A stretch of DNA of 7,738 nucleotides from Spirochaetaceae bacterium (GTDB lineage Bacteria > Spirochaetota > Spirochaetia > JABEVK01). Under the pieces are notes generated by a model that was given only the letters and a program-made list of their open reading frames with translations, was not told the DNA's origin and ran no database searches. The position numbers and the translations under genes were made by a program. This document shows, one piece after another, positions 6,351 to 7,738 of the stretch. Within the stretch, counting starts at the first letter, position 1. Each line of letters begins with the position of its first letter. The stretch spans positions 1-7,738 of the forward strand of contig JAHFSN010000084.1 of NCBI GenBank assembly GCA_023265735.1. Reading direction: 5' to 3'.

Positions 6351-6916
6351 AGGGACGACTCGCCTCGGATCAGGGACAGGAACTCCTCCCTGGTCTTCTG
6401 ATCGGAACGGAACGAGCCCAGGACGGCGCTGGTCACCATGGAGGAATGCTGCTTCTCGACGCCCCGCATCATCATGCACAGGTGCTTGGCCTCCATCACC
6501 ACGCCCACGCCCAGACAGCCGGTGGATTCCATGACGGCCTGGGCGATCTGCTCGGTCAGCCGCTCCTGGATTTGGAGCCGCCGGGCGAACACTTCGGCGA
6601 GCCGGGCGATCTTGCTGACACCGACGACCTTCCCCCGGGGAATGTAGCCCACCTGGCAGCGCCCAAAGAAGGGAAGCAGATGGTGCTCACAAAGAGAGAA
6701 GATCTCGATATTCCGCACGATGACCATGTTGCTGCCGGCCGTTTGAAACAGGGCCTGGTTGAGCACCTCTTGGGGGTTCTGCCGGTAGCCCCGGGTGAGG
6801 AATTCCCAGCTCCGGGCCACCCGAAGGGGCGTCCGGGCCAGACCTTCCCGGTCGGGGTCTTCCCCGAGTTCCACCAAAAGTTCTCGAACCAGCTGCTGCA
6901 CGCGTTCAACGTTCAT
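6347..6916 (-). CDS. folE: GTP cyclohydrolase I
   Basis: The product has 189 residues, typical of bacterial FolE, and covers the family end to end. The zinc ligands are Cys76 and His79 region (SLCEHHLLPF, 76-79) and Cys147 (KHLCMMMRGV). Other hallmarks are EGLARTPLRVA (24-34), GYIPRGKVVGVSKIARL (90-106), LTEQIAQAV and QHSSMVTSA. It converts GTP into 7,8-dihydroneopterin triphosphate, the entry step to folate and, in many bacteria, queuosine; it acts as a cytoplasmic homodecamer. The start is the ATG at 6916; a TTG three codons upstream is less likely. The ribosome binding site is weak. It overlaps the kinase gene downstream by 4 nt. Upstream, a terminator ends only about 27 nt before the start, so its own promoter must be compressed, lie inside the hairpin or hsp20 gene, or transcription must read through from hsp20. 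Confidence 0.96.
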   Translation of the reverse strand: MNVERVQQLVRELLVELGEDPDREGLARTPLRVARSWEFLTRGYRQNPQEVLNQALFQTAGSNMVIVRNIEIFSLCEHHLLPFFGRCQVGYIPRGKVVGVSKIARLAEVFARRLQIQERLTEQIAQAVMESTGCLGVGVVMEAKHLCMMMRGVEKQHSSMVTSAVLGSFRSDQKTREEFLSLIRGESSL

Positions 6917-6943
6917 AGCCGCCAAACTAGCACAGAGTTCCCC

Positions 6944-6993
6944 AAAGAAACGAGGCCCCCCGGAACAGGGAACCGAAGTTCCGCCAGGGGGCC
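6944..6993 (-). terminator. Rho-independent terminator downstream of hsp20
   Basis: On the minus strand, 22 nt after the hsp20 stop, a GC-rich outer stem (GGCCCCC at 6987-6993 with GGGGGCC at 6954-6960) encloses an inner perfect hairpin GGAAC-TTCG-GTTCC with a UUCG tetraloop. TTTCTTT (6944-6950) follows. The broken T-tract makes it probably partial rather than absolute, which would allow read-through into folE. Confidence 0.65.
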
Positions 6994-7015
6994 CCAGGGG
7001 AGAGACGAGAGAGGG

Positions 7016-7414
7016 TTAGGCGGCCTTGATGGTCACCAGGCGGGGTTTGGCCTCTTCCTTTTTGGGAAGGGTCAGGACCAGCAGTCCGTCGCGGAAACTG
7101 GCTTCGATGGCGTCGCCATCCACGTCCTGGGGCAGGCGGAACGACCGTTGATAGGTCGTGGCCCGGCGTTCCCGAACGATCCATTGGGTCTCGGCGCCTT
7201 CCGGTTCCGCCTTGGACTCGGGCAGCGAGGCCTTCAGTTCCAGCACTCCGTCCTTCACCTCGACGGTCACGTTGTCCTTGCCGATCCCGGGAAGTTCGGC
7301 CACCACTTCGTAGCGGGCCTTGGTCTCGGCCACATCCACCCGCGGCACCGCCGCCGTAGTCAAGAGCCCCTCGGAGAGGCGGTCCAGTTCTTTCCAAAAT
7401 GTGTACGCGTTCAT
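7016..7414 (-). CDS. Small heat-shock protein, Hsp20/alpha-crystallin family
   Basis: The product has 132 residues, near the usual length for a bacterial sHSP. A short N-terminal arm (1-24) is followed by the alpha-crystallin domain (about 25-118), with VAELPGI (38-44), VEVKDGVLEL (51-60), SFRLP (91-95) and the hallmark GLLVLTLPK (110-118). The C-terminal tail carries the I/V-x-I/V oligomer-anchoring motif as VTI (127-129). It is an ATP-independent holdase that binds unfolding proteins in the cytoplasm. The ATG at 7414 has a strong AGGAGGA at 7419-7425. The gene stands alone in its transcript, with a terminator behind it and a long, partly AT-rich control region in front containing a sigma-54 promoter. 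That suggests tight stress-dependent expression. Confidence 0.95.
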   Translation of the reverse strand: MNAYTFWKELDRLSEGLLTTAAVPRVDVAETKARYEVVAELPGIGKDNVTVEVKDGVLELKASLPESKAEPEGAETQWIVRERRATTYQRSFRLPQDVDGDAIEASFRDGLLVLTLPKKEEAKPRLVTIKAA

Positions 7415-7428
7415 AGCATCCTCCTGTG

Positions 7429-7447
7429 ATCCGCGTTTGCCGCGGAT
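7429..7447 (-). promoter_or_regulatory. Hairpin in the hsp20 5' leader, directly upstream of the ribosome binding site
   Basis: On the mRNA strand ATCCGCG, loop GCAAA, CGCGGAT form a perfect 7-bp stem. It ends three bases before the AGGAGGA (7419-7425). Because the ribosome binding site itself is not in the stem, a classic thermometer is not evident; mRNA stabilisation or stand-by effects on translation are possible. With a start near 7454 it would lie at the 5' end of the transcript. Confidence 0.5.
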
Positions 7448-7463
7448 TCTTCATGCTCCCATC

Positions 7464-7481
7464 AAGCAGAAACCGTGCCAA
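7464..7481 (-). promoter_or_regulatory. Sigma-54 (RpoN) promoter upstream of hsp20
   Basis: The minus strand reads TTGGCACGGTTTCTGCTT. This matches the sigma-54 consensus TGGCACG-N4-TTGC at all but one position, with the invariant GG (7478-7479) and GC (7466-7467) exactly 10 bp apart. Transcription would start about 12 bp downstream, near 7454, giving a leader of about 40 nt before hsp20. Confidence 0.75.
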
Positions 7482-7488
7482 TATTGCG

Positions 7489-7537
7489 CCTTGAGTCTTA
7501 TTTTATTATCTTAAAAGGAATTAGATACAACTCAAGG
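7489..7537. repeat. 8-bp inverted repeat flanking the second hsp20 promoter
   Basis: CCTTGAGT (7489-7496) and ACTCAAGG (7530-7537) are perfect inverted arms, 33 bp apart. One arm covers the -35 of the sigma-70-like promoter and the other lies just after its predicted start, so a repressor bound to both would cover the promoter. Confidence 0.5.
7508..7535 (-). promoter_or_regulatory. Possible sigma-70-type promoter upstream of hsp20
   Basis: TTGAGT (7530-7535) and TAAGAT (7508-7513) are 16 bp apart on the minus strand, in an AT-rich stretch; GATAAT just beyond is an alternative -10 at wider spacing. Transcription would start near 7500, upstream of the sigma-54 site. Confidence 0.4.
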
Positions 7538-7576
7538 AATGAATGAAATGTGTCGATTCGACCCATTAGTTTCTTT

Positions 7577-7625
7577 ATGACACATGCGAACAGAGAGTTC
7601 GTTGCATTGCGCCAAAATGACACAT
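7577..7625. promoter_or_regulatory. Paired 9-bp sites upstream of the sigma-54 promoter (candidate enhancer sites)
   Basis: ATGACACAT occurs at 7577-7585 and again at 7617-7625, exactly 40 bp apart, about 127 and 167 bp upstream of the predicted sigma-54 start. A partial copy in the opposite orientation (ATGTGTC, 7548-7554) lies nearer. Between the two full copies is an inverted repeat CGAAC-5-GTTCG (7587-7601). Position and arrangement fit binding sites for an enhancer-binding activator. Confidence 0.45.
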
Positions 7626-7636
7626 TGCGTCATTTT
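7614..7636. repeat. 8-bp inverted repeat at the end of the right-edge gene (weak terminator or operator)
   Basis: AAAATGAC, a 7-base spacer and GTCATTTT form a perfect dyad that includes the stop codon of the right-edge gene and the distal 9-bp repeat. An A-run and T-run at its ends make it terminator-like on both strands, but the stem has few G-C pairs, so termination would be weak. Confidence 0.4.
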
Positions 7637-7738
7637 TCCCGCGTCAGGGTGTAGCTCACGAGAACCGGAGCCTGAGCTCCGGGCTTGTCGACGGTAAGTT
7701 CGACCCTCCCCGCCTGGGGGTGGGCGAGCACCCGGCCG
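7630..7738 (-). CDS. C-terminal end of an unidentified protein (partial)
   Basis: Only the last 35 codons and a TGA stop (7630-7632) are inside the window; the gene continues beyond the right edge. The visible residues include GRVLAHPQAGRVELTVD and APVLVSYTLTREK, an alternating hydrophobic pattern that suggests beta-strands. GC-rich third positions match the neighbouring genes, whereas the other reading frames here look non-coding or hit stops. No family can be assigned. It is co-directional with hsp20, 215 bp upstream of it. Confidence 0.55.
   Translation of the reverse strand, partial: GRVLAHPQAGRVELTVDKPGAQAPVLVSYTLTREK

Noticed and set aside
6446..7429. A 327-codon plus-strand frame opposite folE and hsp20
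   Set aside because: It crosses two well-recognised genes and the terminator between them, so it is an antisense artefact.
7545..7637. CRISPR array or transposon end from the short repeats
   Set aside because: The repeats are 9 bp, two full copies only, with no spacer regularity, no cas genes and no transposase; a regulatory role fits better.
7415..7640. CIRCE (HrcA operator) or sigma-32 promoter in front of hsp20
   Set aside because: No TTAGCACTC-N9-GAGTGCTAA dyad and no CTTGAA/CCCAT pair at proper spacing were found; the CCTTGAGT/ACTCAAGG arms are too far apart for CIRCE.

Overview
The window is GC-rich bacterial chromosome with tightly packed genes. It most likely comes from a spirochaete (Spirochaetota). 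Three things point there: the membrane-anchored M23 peptidase has a basic cytoplasmic head leading into an NFTIMLIPHSERK-type stretch, it is encoded with a bactofilin and a YaaR/DUF327 protein, and the small helical protein behind the TatD gene resembles proteins I associate with spirochaetes. This assignment rests on memory of the families; no search was run. No rRNA, tRNA, CRISPR array, insertion sequence or phage gene was found.

Layout. (1) Bases 2-2298, plus strand: the end of one ABC exporter half-transporter and a complete second one, overlapping by 4 nt. Their motifs fit a heterodimeric exporter (MdlA/MdlB or BmrC/BmrD type) with one degenerate and one competent ATP site. (2) Bases 2306-4279, minus strand: an M23 peptidase, a bactofilin and a YaaR/DUF327 protein, each overlapping the next by a few bases. 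This looks like a cell-shape or cell-wall operon. (3) Bases 4280-4470: a divergent promoter region with a candidate promoter on each strand and a perfect 8-bp hairpin. (4) Bases 4471-5845, plus strand: a YcfH-type TatD metal-dependent hydrolase and an all-helical protein of unknown function. (5) Bases 5850-6916, minus strand: folE (GTP cyclohydrolase I) overlapping a shikimate-kinase-like P-loop kinase. (6) Bases 7016-7414, minus strand: an Hsp20 small heat-shock protein, with a terminator behind it and an unusually elaborate control region in front (7415-7637). (7) Bases 7630-7738, minus strand: the last 35 codons of an unidentified gene.

The most interesting part is the control region of the hsp20 gene. 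It holds a near-perfect sigma-54 promoter (GG-N10-GC), two perfect 9-bp repeats exactly 40 bp apart in the position expected for enhancer-binding-protein sites, a second sigma-70-like promoter framed by an 8-bp inverted repeat, and a hairpin directly in front of the ribosome binding site. Also worth attention are the gene set M23-bactofilin-YaaR, a Glu in place of the conserved metal-binding Asp in the TatD protein, and the loss of the shikimate-binding Arg in the 'shikimate kinase'.
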